From Melieria omissa (taxonomy: Eukaryota; Arthropoda; Insecta; Diptera; Ulidiidae): DNA of 64,000 nt. Shown here piece after piece: positions 46,632-59,108 of the stretch; the first letter of the stretch is position 1, and every line of letters starts with the position of its first letter. The stretch is from contig OZ020267.1 in NCBI GenBank assembly GCA_963971225.1, forward strand, positions 50,849,993-50,913,992. The letters run 5' to 3'. The position numbers and the translations under genes are program-made. Below the pieces are notes generated by a model. The model searched no databases. It saw only the letters and a program-made list of their open reading frames with translations, and was not told the origin of the DNA.

Positions 46632-47628
46632 CTGTGAAACCCGCTTAAGTGCTTTCTCCGCTTAAGTGCCCAACATTTGTGGGCACTATGCATTTTTTAA
46701 TAAACTTTTAATAAAACTCTCCACATAAGTACCTCCCCGCTTAAGTACCTAACTCGCATAAGTACCTCAACTTATTGTGCTCTCATCTATTTTTTACCTA
46801 TATTTTTCCCATTTTAAGTGCACTTGTAAACATTTTAAAAACGATTTGCATTTTCCAATTCAACATACAATTTTTTTTGTTTCTTGCTTAGTACAGTAGC
46901 GACTCGATAAAAGCAACCGATTAATGACAGGGGCAGTTGCAACTACCGAGTTTGTTGCAATTATCGAGTCTAAATTTTTGTAAGAAAATTTGCAAATTTC
47001 ACAAAGTTTTATAAGGGTTTCATTAGAATTCATTATTATTTTATTCATATTTTGTTGTATTACAAAAAAAAGAACTTAAACTAATCAAATTCATTGTGTT
47101 TAAGAAAAATCAAACAGAAACAAGAACTCCAAACATTTCTTAAAAAGGCTTTAATTAACCAAACAGTTTGGTAACAATTTAGTTTACTGATTTAAAGAAA
47201 CTAGAGAACTTCCAAGAAGCAGGAAATATACTAACGGGACATCAACTGACACTCTACTCCACAAAAAGAAAATAAGACGAAGAAAAAGTTGCGATTATTG
47301 CGGTTTTTTCGGCAGCAGTTGCTTTTACTGAGTCTATAATGTATAAAATTCGGTGGTTGCGATAATCGAGGAGTTGCGCAAATCGAGGGTTGCTTTTACC
47401 GAGTCGCTACTGTAGTTACTAACAGTTACGACAGTTAAGAAGATGTAAATAAATTCTTATATTCGTTCTTTATGTTCATGTTCTTTTTTATTTATTTCAG
47501 AAATTTTATAACATTTTTTATGAAAAAAAAGTTCATCTTACCTTATCCGGTTTCGGTTAAGTTGCTCTCCGCTTAAGTGCCTGAAACATCTTGTATTTTT
47601 AGGTGAGACACTTAAGCGGGCTTCACTG
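46632..47628. mobile_element. Pogo-like MITE, interrupted by a second MITE
   Basis: TA flanks lie at 46630-46631 and 47629-47630. The termini are CTGTGAAACCCGCTTAAG on the left and CAGTGAAGCCCGCTTAAG read backwards from the right. The motif CGCTTAAGT(G/A)CC is repeated at least four times on the left side (46630-46765) and again near the right end (47570). The middle, 46894-47412, is a different MITE inserted later. Without the insert the element would be about 480 bp. Confidence 0.75.
46894..47412. mobile_element. Nested pogo-like MITE, 519 bp
   Basis: TA flanks lie at 46892-46893 and 47413-47414. The TIRs are CAGTAGCGACTCGATAAAAG on the left and CAGTAGCGACTCGGTAAAAG read backwards from the right, continuing into GCAACC on both. 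The motifs GTTGC..TTATCGAG recur inside both arms. CAGT-starting termini with TA target sites suggest a pogo/Tigger relative. Non-coding. Confidence 0.85.
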
Positions 47629-47728
47629 TACTTCATTCTTTTCGTTGATTTATATTTTGACTTGAATGTCAAGCGTTGTTATTTGGCACATTAAAACAAA
47701 AAAAATCAACAAAAGAAATTGTTAAAAT

Positions 47729-48086
47729 TAGTGTCCGACCGAATATTCGGATTCGGTTTCGGCGCAAATAAGTGGTCTCGGTTTCAGTTCCGGCCAAAAA
47801 ATTACCGAAATCGAAACTTTTTGGAATATTTTGATTTGATTTTTTTATGTTTATGTTTTAAAAAAATGAATAAATTGTTTTTATTAATACGTATTTATTT
47901 ATGTTATGTTTGTTTGTTTGTTCTTTATTTGCTTAAAGTAAATTTCGTTTGTTGAAAAATTGTGATTTTGATGCCTAATGTGGTGATTGTTATTTCAACT
48001 AGAAAGTTTCGGTTTCTGTTTCGGCCGAATATTAAAAAAAACCGAAACTCGGTTTCGGCCCAAAAACGTGGTTCGGTCGGACACTT
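47729..48086. mobile_element. hAT MITE, 358 bp
   Basis: The ends TAGTGTCCGACCGAA and, read backwards, AAGTGTCCGACCGAA are inverted. The flanks GTTAAAAT (47721-47728) and GTTCAAAT (48087-48094) match at 7 of 8. Both arms hold repeated CGGTTTCGG/CCGAAA motifs. Plus-strand open frames across it are by-products of this repeat. Confidence 0.8.
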
Positions 48087-48176
48087 GTTCAAATGTACAA
48101 AGAAAAAAATTAAAGAAAAACGGCCAATTGAAAGAAATATATTGTAAAATATTGATTTTTATAAAAATTGGAAATA

Positions 48177-48410
48177 CAGTCGTGTCTGGATATAGTGAAC
48201 TAATTATTGCGAGGCCTGTTAACAGTATCGAGGTTGTTCTCTATATCAAGGTTAACATTTTTGTTCAAAAACTCGCTTTATGTGCTCAAAAAACATTTTT
48301 CGTTTTTTGATTAAAATTTTTTTCTATATTTATATTTTTTTCAAAATTTGGGTGTTCACTATATCGAGGTGTTCACTGTATCGGTTGTTCACTATACCCA
48401 GACACGACTG
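48177..48410. mobile_element. Pogo-like MITE, copy 1 (234 bp)
   Basis: TA flanks on both sides. The ends are CAGTCGTGTCTGGATATAGT and, read backwards from the right, CAGTCGTGTCTGGGTATAGT. One of three copies in the window (others 55636-55853 and 59109-59347). Short, AT-rich, non-coding. Confidence 0.9.
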
Positions 48411-48414
48411 TACT

Positions 48415-50766
48415 TGGAAATACTTACAAGTAAAAGTACTCGACACAATTCTATTAAACAAAAAAAACTAGTAACTTGACAAAAAAAAAATAGTTTCAAA
48501 CACAAAGAAATTGCATTTATTTCCAATTGGTTTAGTTATTTATTTAATTTGTTATTTAATTCTAATTATTTACTTTCTTTAGTATTTATTAATTTTGCAT
48601 GTAACAACTATTAATCTAAAAAGAAAACCCATTTCAAACGCAAATTATTTTATTTATTTATTCTCATTTATTTATTAAATTTGATATTTATTTCTAATTT
48701 TTGGCTATTTACTTTTTTTATTTATTTTTGTTTATTGCTTTTTTATTTAATTATTTTTATTTATTTCATTTCTTTGCTAATTAATTAAGTTCTTTTTGTT
48801 TAGAAACTTCATACACTCTTTTAGTTTTAAACTACTTAACTTTAATAACGTAATTTCCAAACAATTCTTCTTAATACGAAAAATAAAATCCAAGCCTTCG
48901 ATATTTTTCACGGTCATCAGTACAACAATGTGGCAACCCGCTGTTTCGTTGTCAGTCAAGTGGGTTCCGCACAAGTGTACAATACGAAATGATTGTATAA
49001 AAATTTCTGGACCTATATCAATAATCGGCCAGTGCCACAGTGGTACGAAAGTCAATAACGCATAATAAACACGCAAACAACAAACAAAAACATTGTGTGG
49101 AAAGCACTTGAAACGCTACGAAAACAAAATAAAACTTCACCCATTATCGCGACGAAGTAAATTACCAATTGAGAATATCTTAATTAATCATTGATTATTT
49201 TTAAATATCGGTCACCGACAGTGACAACAGCAACAACGGCCATGACAGCGGTGACGTTGGCTGGTCGCTGGTGGCTGATGGCTAGCGGCGGTAAATTGCG
49301 GCGACGCGTGATTAACCGCAAATGTATGAGTCCAATGTGTGCGGTGGGGCCGCACCTATCGGCGCGCTCTGTGCTCTTGATGCATGCGATTGCCGTCGTT
49401 AAGTAGGCTGGGCTGAATTGGATTTACGGCCGCCGATAAGGCCGACACTCACACACGCACAACGCCAGTCAGTCAAGTGATGTATGGCGCTGGTGATGGT
49501 TGCTGAGCTAAGGGTTTTTCTTTCTCGTATCAGTTTTTCCTTTGGTTTGGCTTCTTTCGATTATAATTTTGGCGGATTTTATGGCTGAGTGCAAATAAAA
49601 CATTGTGAGTATTCACTAATTTAGATTAACCACTTTCGATGGCAAGTAAACAAAATTGGGCGCACTTGTTCAGTTGGTTTTATTTTACTTTTTCGGCTCG
49701 CCAAGTGGCAAACAAAGTGGAACAGATGTTTATCGTTTCATTGGTTTGTGAAGTGGAAGTCGGAATGTTCCATATTGCGACACAGGCAATGATTAAATGT
49801 TGTTGTTGTTGAAATTTCAAATTGCCAAGTGTTCTGGCTCAAGATGGCTTCACGCGTCATACGAAATGCTTATTTGGAGATTAACATATGCCGGATGCCA
49901 GATATTAATGGTTAATATATCACGAAATATTGCCAACGTATTTTGTCGACAACTGACAGACGGCATTGCATCAAAAATAAATTAATTTTCATATTTATTT
50001 TGTTTTAATATTTTTTCAGGATATCCTCCATAGTTACTCACCAGCGCCAACCATCGGATTTATCTTAGCTGACCAATCATTGGGTCCTTTTTTTCGTGCA
50101 TGTTGTATTTTGTTTTGAACCAATTCGTGGTCTGGTGGCTTTTATGGTCGGACACATGCCGATACCGGGTTATTATGGCCAGTTGAGAAGCAAGAAGAGA
50201 ATAAGAAGAGATCTGACATAATCATTGACGTTCCTCCTAATAATTATAGCATGCGTTCCCCATAATTTTTTCGATTTTTGGTAGACTAACTGCTGTTATA
50301 AAAGGAAATCATATTCCAAACAAATATAAATGAAGCAAAATAATAACTTTTTGTAAATATATTTGTAATGTTTGTTTAAGAAATAACCACTTCTTTGGAT
50401 ACTTTTATGAACAGTCTAATCTACTGTATTATTGAATAAACTCCGGGATGAAGTTATCGGCATTCTAACATATAGTTATAACATTCTACAGACACGCTTT
50501 CTATGTAGATGAGCTTTGTAGAATACTTTCATCTTTATGTTGAAAGGCAAAAGTCGTCTAGAAATCAAAATCAATCTATAATCTGGGCATCTAAAACTAG
50601 ACAACTTAGGCACATTGAAGGTTTGCTGACAAGACAAATACTGAGACAAATTACTCAAAGTTTATGTATTATTTAAATTCAGTCTTTGAATACAATTCTT
50701 ACATACTAATTAACAATGTGAAAAAGTTAAACTTAAACGGGAAAATGGGAGTAAAGGAAAAAAATG
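48415..50766. other. Intergenic stretch
   Basis: Very AT-rich with TTTATTTA runs at 48520-48790; the rest has short frames without recognised domains. A GC-richer patch lies at 49215-49440. Nothing supported. Confidence 0.4.
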
Positions 50767-50767
50767 A

Positions 50768-51945
50768 ACATGAACTTGATGGATGGATGGATGGATGTGA
50801 AGGGGAGCCGAGGAAATAACCTAAGGGAGGTCATTACCCCAAGCACTCAGGCTCTATAGCCCATTGTACTAAAGGCTCAGGAAAAAGGTTGATAGAGGAG
50901 ATGGGAATGGGAAAAGAAAAAGAGAAAGTGGGTGGAAAGGGAGAGGGAGTTATGAATTTTCCTGTGCATATTTCCCGGACTCATTAATGAATCTCAGAAG
51001 ATCACACAGGACGAGAGAATAAACTTCACCCATTCTCATAACATCTGAACCCAGTGTGCGCAATCTCGTTCTAGAGAAGGCCGGACATGCACAGAGAAAG
51101 TGCTCTGTACTATCTACCTCCTCCAGGCAAGACACGCAAGTCGGATCTTCGATGATGTCCATGTTGGCCATATGTCGCCCCCATGGATTGTGTCCTGTGA
51201 TTAACCCGACCATTCGTCGGAGGTCTTTCCTTCTCAGATTCTGGAGGAAATTCCCTGATTTCTTGTTCGGGCTTTTCACAAAACACTTGGCAGTCTTACA
51301 GCTTTCCAAGCTAGACCAACGTTCTCTATGTAGGTTATTTACATAGGACTTGATCCAGTCCAGGGTTCCTGCTAGACTGGTGCCGATTCTGATCCACAGT
51401 TAGCCAGTTCATCGGCAGTTTCGTTACCTAGAACTCCGCAGTGTCCCGGAACCCAGATAAGTTGGAGCTTATTACGTCTCGCGACTGATTTAAGCTTCAT
51501 TTTACATTCTTGGACAATCTTAGAGGTAACACGCGCGTTCTCCAGGGCCTTAAGTGCAGCTTGACTGTCACTACAGACTCTTATATGTTTTCCGCACCAT
51601 TTCCTTCCGATTATGCATTCCGCTACCTTCAGAATGGCGAAGATTTCCGTCTGAAAGACGGTAGTCAGCCCACCCAGTGAGTAGTAGCATGTGACACTTC
51701 CTTCGAGGTGCCATCCAGCTCCAGCACCTTTAACGGTCTTGGATTCGTCAGTGAAGAAAATATCCGTCAGATCCCCTAGCATGGCCTCTGGGTTGTCCCA
51801 CTGGCCGCGCGTTGGGAACCTCATTTCAAAGTTTCTCCTAAAGGATACTACGGGTATTATTGCAACGGATATTGCATTGACAACTTCTTGAAGATTCCTC
51901 TATGACCCGAGCCCTTGTTGTCAGGCCAGTATCCATAGGAACATG
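50768..51945 (-). mobile_element. 5'-truncated I-group LINE
   Basis: Minus-strand copy comprising an RNase H domain, a C-terminal zinc-motif domain, a 3'UTR (50810-50945) and a tail of CATC/GGAT tetranucleotides (50777-50796) next to CATGAACTTGAT. The upstream limit near 51945 is approximate: coding-like sequence in shifted frames continues to about there (e.g. TGLTTRARVIEESSR). It is the best preserved I-group copy here. Confidence 0.8.
50950..51824 (-). pseudogene. LINE ORF2: RNase H plus C-terminal CCHC domain
   Basis: In the first frame (51372-51824) the RNase H catalytic residues are readable: D in FFTDESKT, E in FQTEIFAI, D in VCSDSQAALKAL, and the final WVPGHCGVLGNETADELA motif, so all four acidic positions appear present. 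A TAG then interrupts, and the protein continues in another frame (50950-51309) with RRMVGLITGHNPWGRHM and CVSCLEEVDSTEHFLCACP, the Cys-Cys-His-Cys motif found at the end of I-group ORF2. The reverse transcriptase is gone. Clade (I versus LOA) not resolved. Confidence 0.8.
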
Positions 51946-51949
51946 AACT

Positions 51950-54748
51950 TAGTTTTCATAAATGTTTACTTTTATTTCAAGGATACTTACAAGAATAAGG
52001 AAAAATTTACGAAAGATGGCAAACTGAAATCATTTTATGTTTCATGTAAAAAATATATGCATATATGAACATTATAAATAGAAACTTTCTGCCACCAGAT
52101 TTTAGTTAGTTAGTTGATAGATGTCAACTCATCTCAGCATAGAATTTAGTAGACAACTCTGGTGGTAATCAGTATCGCTGTTCCTTCCTTGAACACCAAA
52201 AGTGGTTTTTTTTGTTTGCTGTTTTATTGTTTTGTTTTTGTCTATCGTATGGAATATGGTTATGACAATCATTACCATATTTTTTTTGAAAACATGTTTA
52301 TGATAATCATTACCATATTTTCATAAAACAAACACGAAATGAAAAATGAATTGCTGGCAAGAAAAGAAAGTAAACATTCCGCAATTCTTCGCCGAAACAG
52401 CGTGAAATATTGCACCTGCGTTGCTTTACCTAATATTTTTGCTGTTTTCTTCGTCTCTTTTTGTTGTTTTAAAGAGCAATTAAAGCTTGTTCAACTGCCA
52501 AGTACAAAGTGTGAGGCACTGCACTGCGCGGCAACTGTTTGGGCAGGAATGCGTGGGGCGTCATTGAAACCAGACCGACACAAGTTGAGTTTTTCGCAAT
52601 GGCACCGAAGAACACTTGAACAACGAACAAAGTTCCCCAGGGCCAGTGTTGAGACCGCGACGAAAACCAGAGAAACGCAAAACATTTACTATGGTTTTGC
52701 AAAAAGCAGAGCTAAGTTTGGCGAACAAAAACTTGGAATGCGAGCTGTGAGTAACAAATTAAAAGGGAAAGGGACTTGTAGCAAGGTGGGCAGCACTTGA
52801 GTAGCTCAGCGGTTTGGCTGTGAAAAGTGCGAAAATGGCAAGGAACAGCGGGCTAATTGTATTTAATATATATTTATTTATTATTTAGAATAAATACATT
52901 AAGTGTAGTAAGATCGAGTCTTTTAATAACACCTCAATCAGTATTAAATTTTTTTTTGTGTGGCAGAAAACAAGGAAACTACCTAAAAAAGGATAAATAC
53001 AATGAAAGTGATAAACCTTCATGACTTGTAAATGCGACAAACTAAAAAGTCTGTAATTAAAATTATATACACATATAAAAAACTATAATTATCTCAATTC
53101 AGCTTCGAATGTAATTTCGAGATATCGATGGGCTGTGTGCGAGCAGGTTCCCTGCTGTGCCTGAAAAACGTGCTCTCAGGTTTTCGTACATTCGCCACAC
53201 AGCATCTGGATTTAAGTGAGGTGATTAAGTACAGTGTGGGGTTGGAGTTGGAGCGGCGAGGAGGTGAAATAAAATTAATTGAAAATATGTATTTCTTAAT
53301 GTTGCGAAAAATGAATGCTGCGACTGCCGTAAGACAAGACAGCGCCGACTTGAATGCCATAATGCGGCAGATAGGAATTAAATATGACGGCGTGTTTGTG
53401 CTGCTGCCAGAGCAACAACAATGGCAACGGCAACGGCAACTCAGCAGCAGCTGTTGTGAGGCGATTTTAATGGTTCACGGCTTTGCTGCGGTGATTTAGG
53501 CGGCAGCGGGCCGTCTGCGCGGTGCCGTTGCCGCTGCGGGCGCGCACAAGTTTTGTAAAGGCGAATTAACAAAAATTATGCTAAATTTCCTGCTTTCCTC
53601 ATTTCGGTGCACATCGCTCTAGAGTACAACATGTCTAGAGAATATAATTGTCCGTCTGTGCACGTACAATACGTACATATGTATGTATGTATGTACGTAC
53701 AGATGAATGAACAGACAGACAGACGGTTTGAATGTGAGCAGCAAATGAAGAAATGATTTCAAGAAGCTTATGAAACGAAATGAAAATGGGTATCTAAAAA
53801 TCAGGAAAAGCAAGAAAATCAACAGCAGTGGAAGTAGAAGTAGAAGCAGCAGATGCAGATAAAGATGGCAGAAAAAAATGTAAGATGATTTGAAATGCGC
53901 AAACAAAAGACGCGCTCTGTATGTGCGCGCTGGTGAGCTATGGAAATGATGCAGGAAACGTCGAGTGGCTGAAGTGTGGAGCGAACGGCGGCCAAGACCA
54001 GGAAGATGTCGGTGCTGAGGGGCAGGAAATCAAGTAATTCAAATGTGATTCAAGCATGAAAACTGAATTACTGAATTTACAGCTACGCATTCCGAGCACA
54101 ACGAGGCACGAACAATAACAACAATTGTGCTCGCCTGGCGTGCTTGAGCGCACCTAAGTGGGGTATGTGAAACTCTAAGCAGCAGCATAAGTCGGTACAA
54201 CAACAACAACAACAACAACAACTTCAACGGCAACGGCAGCAACCGTGAAATAAAATTTAAGTAGCAAAGTTGTAATGGATTTTTTTTGCGTGTTTCACAA
54301 ATAGAAGAGGAAATATTCGAATGCTATTCATTCATTCATTCTGCCTTCATTGATTCATACACCGAGGGCTACGTGGCACAAATAACACAAGCACAAATAG
54401 ATTAAATGGGGAAATGCGTCACACTTCTGTCTGAATGATTTAGAAACCATTCAGAATATCACAATTGGAAGTTTTACACACCCTGGAACTGTTCTCTTTG
54501 AAAATTATATAAAAATACATATATGCAATCGTGGCATGACACGACCTGATTGTCTAAAGCCTTCCCCATTTTTTAAGTCAAAAGACAGAAAGTTTAAAAG
54601 TAGATAGTTGCTACAGAGTTTCTAGAATTATTCCAACAATATTCAATTAATACTTAAAATAAATTAAAACTGCAATTTTTATGACATTTGCACAAGGTAA
54701 CTTCGTACAAAATTACGATGGAAAGGTATTTAATATGAGGCGTTGATA
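51950..54748. other. Intergenic stretch
   Basis: A 28-bp near direct repeat (ATAATCATTACCATATTTT core) lies at 52256-52283 and 52294-52321. Open frames at 52339-52800 (153 codons) and 53128-53499 (123 codons), plus strand, have no recognised domain. An ACGTATGT-type run lies at 53664-53700 and an AAC run at 54198-54222. No gene supported. Confidence 0.35.
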
Positions 54749-54750
54749 TA

Positions 54751-55302
54751 CGAGGGCGGGTCAATAAGTCCGTGACTTTTTGAATGAAACACAGGTTTTT
54801 AGATAAAAAGTTATTTTATTTTTCAACGTAGTCTTCTTTGAGATCTATACGCTTAGCCCAACGTTCCTACAGTTTTTTTATCCCTTCCGAAAAATATGAT
54901 TTGTCGAGGTCTTCAAAATAGGCATTTGTTTGTGAGATGACTTCGTCATTGGAGGCAAATCTCTTTCCGCCGAGCCATTTCTTCAAGTTTGGGAACAAGA
55001 AATAGTCACTTGGGGCTAGATCGGGTGAATAGGCGGGATGATGGGCGTAGCCCAATTCATGGATTTTTGCCATGAAACTGCATATGTGTGCACCCGTGCA
55101 CACGAAATTCACTTTTTTCCATTTTCTCCTCAGTCAACGCGGTAGTCTGATATTAACGGCTGTCAAAAACAAACTAAATGTCGCAGCTTGTTCAATTTTT
55201 GACAAGAGTCAACTGATAGATGACTGTTGACGGGAGCAGTGTTGCCATTTCAATTAAGAGGCGGGAAATTAAAAAAGTCACGGACTTATTGGCCCGCCCT
55301 CA
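54751..55302 (-). mobile_element. Deleted mariner element (irritans-like), 552 bp
   Basis: TA flanks lie at 54749-54750 and 55303-55304. The ends are CGAGGGCGGGTCAATAAGTC and, read backwards from the right, TGAGGGCGGGCCAATAAGTC, continuing CGTGACTTTTT on both, so TIRs are about 31 bp. The interior holds the two ends of a mariner transposase joined by deletion. It is less than half the usual length. Confidence 0.9.
54816..55122 (-). pseudogene. Mariner transposase, internally deleted
   Basis: The N-terminus MEKSEFRV starts at ATG 55122. A deletion then joins it, out of frame, to the C-terminal part beginning near KIHELGYAHHP. YSPDLAPSDYFLFPNLKKWL carries the third catalytic Asp; FASNDEVISQTNAYFEDL and GIKKL follow, then an in-frame TAG, then ERWAKRIDLKEDYVEK and TAA at 54816-54818. 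The first two catalytic Asp regions and the HTH are missing. Confidence 0.85.
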
Positions 55303-55305
55303 TAC

Positions 55306-55635
55306 ATAATTTAAGATTTTCAGTTACCAAAAATGTGTCAATGCAATTTTTTCATTTTTAAAGCAAAGAATTGTGGTACTCTAGTCAAATTCCATAGAAG
55401 GTTTATTCGTTGGTTCGAAACCTTTCAAGCGCTGATAAGTAACGTGATCTGATAGTGGATGGATGGTGTCCTAGAAACATACCAGGTTAAACTGACCTTG
55501 AGCTCCTTGTATATCTTGCGTCCGACATTTCTCTTTAGACCTATTCTGCTTATATGCTTGTCCCACACTATTTTAGGATATTTTATTAAAAGTTGTATCA
55601 CTTTATATCATTTCTATTTATCACTTATATATATA
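55306..55635. other. Intergenic stretch
   Basis: Nothing recognised. Confidence 0.4.
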
Positions 55636-55853
55636 CAGTCGTGTCTGAGTATAGTGAACCCCCTATATAGTGAACACCCAAATTTTGACATCGAGCTTCT
55701 AAATATAGGAAAACATTTTCAAGCAAAAAACAAGTGTATTTTGAGCAAATAAAACGAGTTTTTGAACTAAAATGTTAACCTTGATATAGTGAACAACCTC
55801 AATACAGTGAACAGGCCTTGAAATAATAAGTTCACTATATCCAGACACCACTG
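55636..55853. mobile_element. Pogo-like MITE, copy 2 (218 bp)
   Basis: TA flanks lie at 55634-55635 and 55854-55855. The ends are CAGTCGTGTCTGAGTATAGT and, read backwards, CAGTGGTGTCTGGATATAGT. It matches the copies at 48177-48410 and 59109-59347; relative to these it lies in the opposite orientation, judging by the ATTTTGACATCGAGC block (55682) that appears reversed near 59267. Confidence 0.9.
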
Positions 55854-56055
55854 TATTTCTTCATTTTACATATTTTATCATTTTATATTTTGACATATAT
55901 ACGTGGTTTTAGTTCAAACTGTGTATACTTTGTGTCATAAGAGATATATTTCTTAAATCTTCTTTTTGAGATCTTTCCAGATATCGTATAATATTTGTAA
56001 TTAACAATAAAGCAGATTTTGGAAGTAGTTCAGTACTCTGTAAGTACTTTAGATA

Positions 56056-56260
56056 GTTAAGTTAGGTTAGGTAGGGAAGGGTGTGTGCGTCCTAAGGGCA
56101 GAACTTCCACTCGGAGGCCAAAATCGCCCATTGTGTATCCCTTTTTAGAAAATTCTGGAGCTTGCCAGTGGCTCTCAGTTCGCGGCAAACCAATTCGACC
56201 TCTTGATGAAGGAGAGTAGATCCGAAATTTCAACTATTGCTGCGCAGGCTAAGTTTGCCA
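56056..56260 (-). mobile_element. LINE/SINE 3'-end fragment
   Basis: Contains TTAGGTTAGG (56062-56071), then CACTCGGAGGCC and CCCATTGTGTATCCC. The same order, TTAGG tail then CACTCGGAGGCC then CCCATTGTG, is found reversed at the end of the SINE-like copy 61858-62275. So it is a 3' tail of a related retroelement on the minus strand. No coding part is readable. Confidence 0.5.
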
Positions 56261-57573
56261 GGAACCCTTTAACCCTTTGACCCCTTGACTTTAGATAGTT
56301 AATTGCCATTCTTATATTCTTCAAAGCAAAGTTCAAAAATATCGTTTTCTATTTAATACAAAATGTGTGTATGTAGAATCTATTTTAAATCATATTTAAA
56401 ACTAGTCACGATGCTTTCACAGTAATGACTCAAGAAATGAATAAAATTTTTTAGATATATTGCTGCAACTTTTTACGAAAAAACATTGAAAACTATAGCC
56501 ATTCCAAATATCTTCTGATTTTGTAGTTGAATTCAATTGACTCAAAAATTTGTTATAAATTGAAAATGCCTCTTAAAAATGCTCAAAAAACCTATTATTT
56601 GATTGGCATTTAATTGCACTGTGCTCCCTTGTGGCAGCCAATTTTCAACACCATGGAAGAAAATTCAAAAGGAACTGAAAGATAATAATTTTCACCGACT
56701 ATTTAGTGACATATTACATTTTTTTGTTTGCTATTTTCCCGGTCGCTGCTACCTACATCAGCCAATAATATTTGGCAGCGTGCTTGGAGGAATTTCGCCT
56801 CCCTTCGAGTACAATGAACACATTCTGTCATTTGCCATTGCAGCACAATGACTTGTCCTCAATATCGGGGCGCATAATCTTCGCTTTGGTGTCGCATGAC
56901 GTCTTCGCTGCCTTCATCCATCACCTTGACTGTGCATTTATCGCTCGGCCGACGTGTTTGCGCCGCACATTCACTCCAATCCGCGTAAGTGTGGGTGAGA
57001 GTGTGTTTGTGACAAATCTTTCAGCGTTGCTGCCCCCGCACCGTTGGCGAAATTGTCTTGTGCGCCATTGTTTTTACAGTTTCGGAAATTGTTATTATTT
57101 TCACTTTGCCCGCATTGCAGCCACCTCGGCTTTATCTCGACGTCTTGCTGCGCCCCCTGCGTCCTCAGCGCTGCGCAGGCTGTCTGTTTTGGGCGTCTGC
57201 TGTATTTGACACTATCAATCACCTGCCAGGCGCGCTCAGCGTGATGTACGAGCGCATTTCATATTAAATATAGAAATTCTGTTTGATTTGCCAAAGAGGA
57301 AGTTTAATATTTCAACGGCTGCGAGCGTATGCGAACAGATACTGCACACCCACATACTGTAGGTCGCAGATCTGACAACGCCACGAACGGAACAAAGGAA
57401 ATGTTTGCCTCAATTGACATGAGATGAATTCTTGTGGGTGGTGTATTATTCATTTTTGTGTATTAAATTTTGCCAATTAAGTGATCTGACTTACAAAATT
57501 CTGCCAAGAAAGTACAAAGAGTTGACAAATGTTTAATGTTTTCTGAAATAGAGTTTTAACTTAGAAGAACACA
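56261..57573. other. Intergenic stretch
   Basis: TTAACCCTTTGACCCC at 56269 looks like a single TTAA-type terminus with no visible partner. The GC-rich part 56750-57260 is open in three plus frames and one minus frame; no recognised domain. Confidence 0.35.
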
Positions 57574-57722
57574 CATGGGCAGGGTATGCCATTCCCTGTC
57601 CCCCTAATACTCTAAATTCTCTATACTTATGTATAGAATTCCACATTGTATGCTATGCGAATTCTATGTTTTGAATTTTGAAATGTAGCCCCTCCCTAAG
57701 TTTGTTTCTGGAGACGCCCATG
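57574..57722. mobile_element. Tiny hAT-type MITE, 149 bp
   Basis: The flanks AGAACACA (57566-57573) and AGAACACT (57723-57730) match at 7 of 8. The ends CATGGGC and, read backwards, CATGGGC are inverted over 7 bp. The TIR is short and the element small, but the 8-bp duplication supports it. Confidence 0.6.
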
Positions 57723-57730
57723 AGAACACT

Positions 57731-58844
57731 CACATATATATTTGTACTCGTTGACAATCTCAACCCTGTAGTCGTCAAAGCATCATCCATTTTTTGCAAT
57801 TACAATGAAAATTCTGCTGCTCAGCTGGCATCTGTTGCACCGTGATTTGAATGACAAGAACAGTTGGTTGGATAGCTGATTCGACATAAGTGTCATATGA
57901 CTTGAAAGGCCAAATAAAATTTTGTGAATTATATTCAAGAAATTCCATTTTTTCCTAAGATTTGTGCATAGCTTGTCAAATCAAACAGATTGTTGAGTGT
58001 CCTTTAAGAAAGCCAATTGGAAATGAATTTATATGATTTCTAAGGTCTTTACATGTACTGAGAGTCCACTGTAGTCAGTTTTCCCTCGCTTAGTTTAGTT
58101 ATCACACGTCGTAAATATTGTCAGTATTTTCATTTTTGGAATTTGACAGTTACTTGTTTTGAAGGTTAACGCCGAAAATGCAAATTTTACGATATTGAAT
58201 ATTCTTTCACTGGAGCCTCGAATTTTCTCACTTCTGTTTTCGAAATTGTTCAAGTTCAATATTCTTTGGCTTGCCTAGTTTTGTCTTAATGCTGGTGTGG
58301 GGTTTGAATCAATTGGCTCAAACTTTTCTAGCTGAATTAATTAAAACTACGGTCAATCTTCATTAAGAAAAAATGTAATCTACTATATTGAAACTAAAGA
58401 CGCACGTATAGAACGCCAACAACAAAACGCAATGCGAAAAAAACCAAAGTCAATGCAACATGTTGCAGAACGTGGCGAATTACGTGACCGACGTGTGCGT
58501 GCAAATGACGGCGCGCAGCAGTTGTGTGCAACGCGCGAATGCTGCACGAAACCTTTTAATCCGTTTTGTAAGCAGAACCAGAACGTAACGCATTGCCGAT
58601 GGAAGAAGATGACGAGAAGCGAAGAGATGCAACACGAAAACACAGCATGCAACATACACATCACACATATAGGTGGATTCATGCAATATTGATGCTGGCA
58701 ACAACAATGCCGGTGACAACACCAACACTGTCCGCAGCGTCGATGACAATGACGACTGATGTTTTACGGCTTGTTTGCGGATAAGTGGCGAAATTGGGTA
58801 CCAGTAGTCCAACTCGTTCGTACGAGTACGAGTATGTATGTATG

Positions 58845-58875
<31 letters not shown>

Positions 58876-59106
58876 GTATGTGACGGCATTACACACTCAC
58901 ACAGTGCAACGAATTTTGCAGTGCGACGCGTGCCCCAAATAGTGACGGCTATGCTGTGATCCCGGATTAAACCCAAATTCCGTACGCTCGGTGATATTTT
59001 CATTTTTTCTCAAATATATTTTTTGTTACGAAACCATTGTCTGTAACGATCTGGCGTTATGGCAATATGGCAATGTTCGAATCAATTAGAATAAATAATA
59101 TATGTA
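57731..59106. other. Intergenic stretch with GTAT microsatellite
   Basis: A TGTA/GTAT tetranucleotide run lies at 58832-58880. Overlapping frames on both strands at 58383-59003 cover it and lack recognised domains. Confidence 0.4.
58832..58880. repeat. GTAT tetranucleotide microsatellite
   Basis: About twelve GTAT/TATG units, one imperfect near the end. Confidence 0.9.
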
Positions 59107-59108
59107 TA

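Noticed and set aside
52339..52800. 153-codon plus-strand frame
   Set aside because: No recognised domain, no start context, splice or regulatory support; overlapping frames open on the other strand.
53128..53499. 123-codon plus-strand frame
   Set aside because: No recognised domain, ends in a CAA/CGG-rich tract; kept only as a mention.
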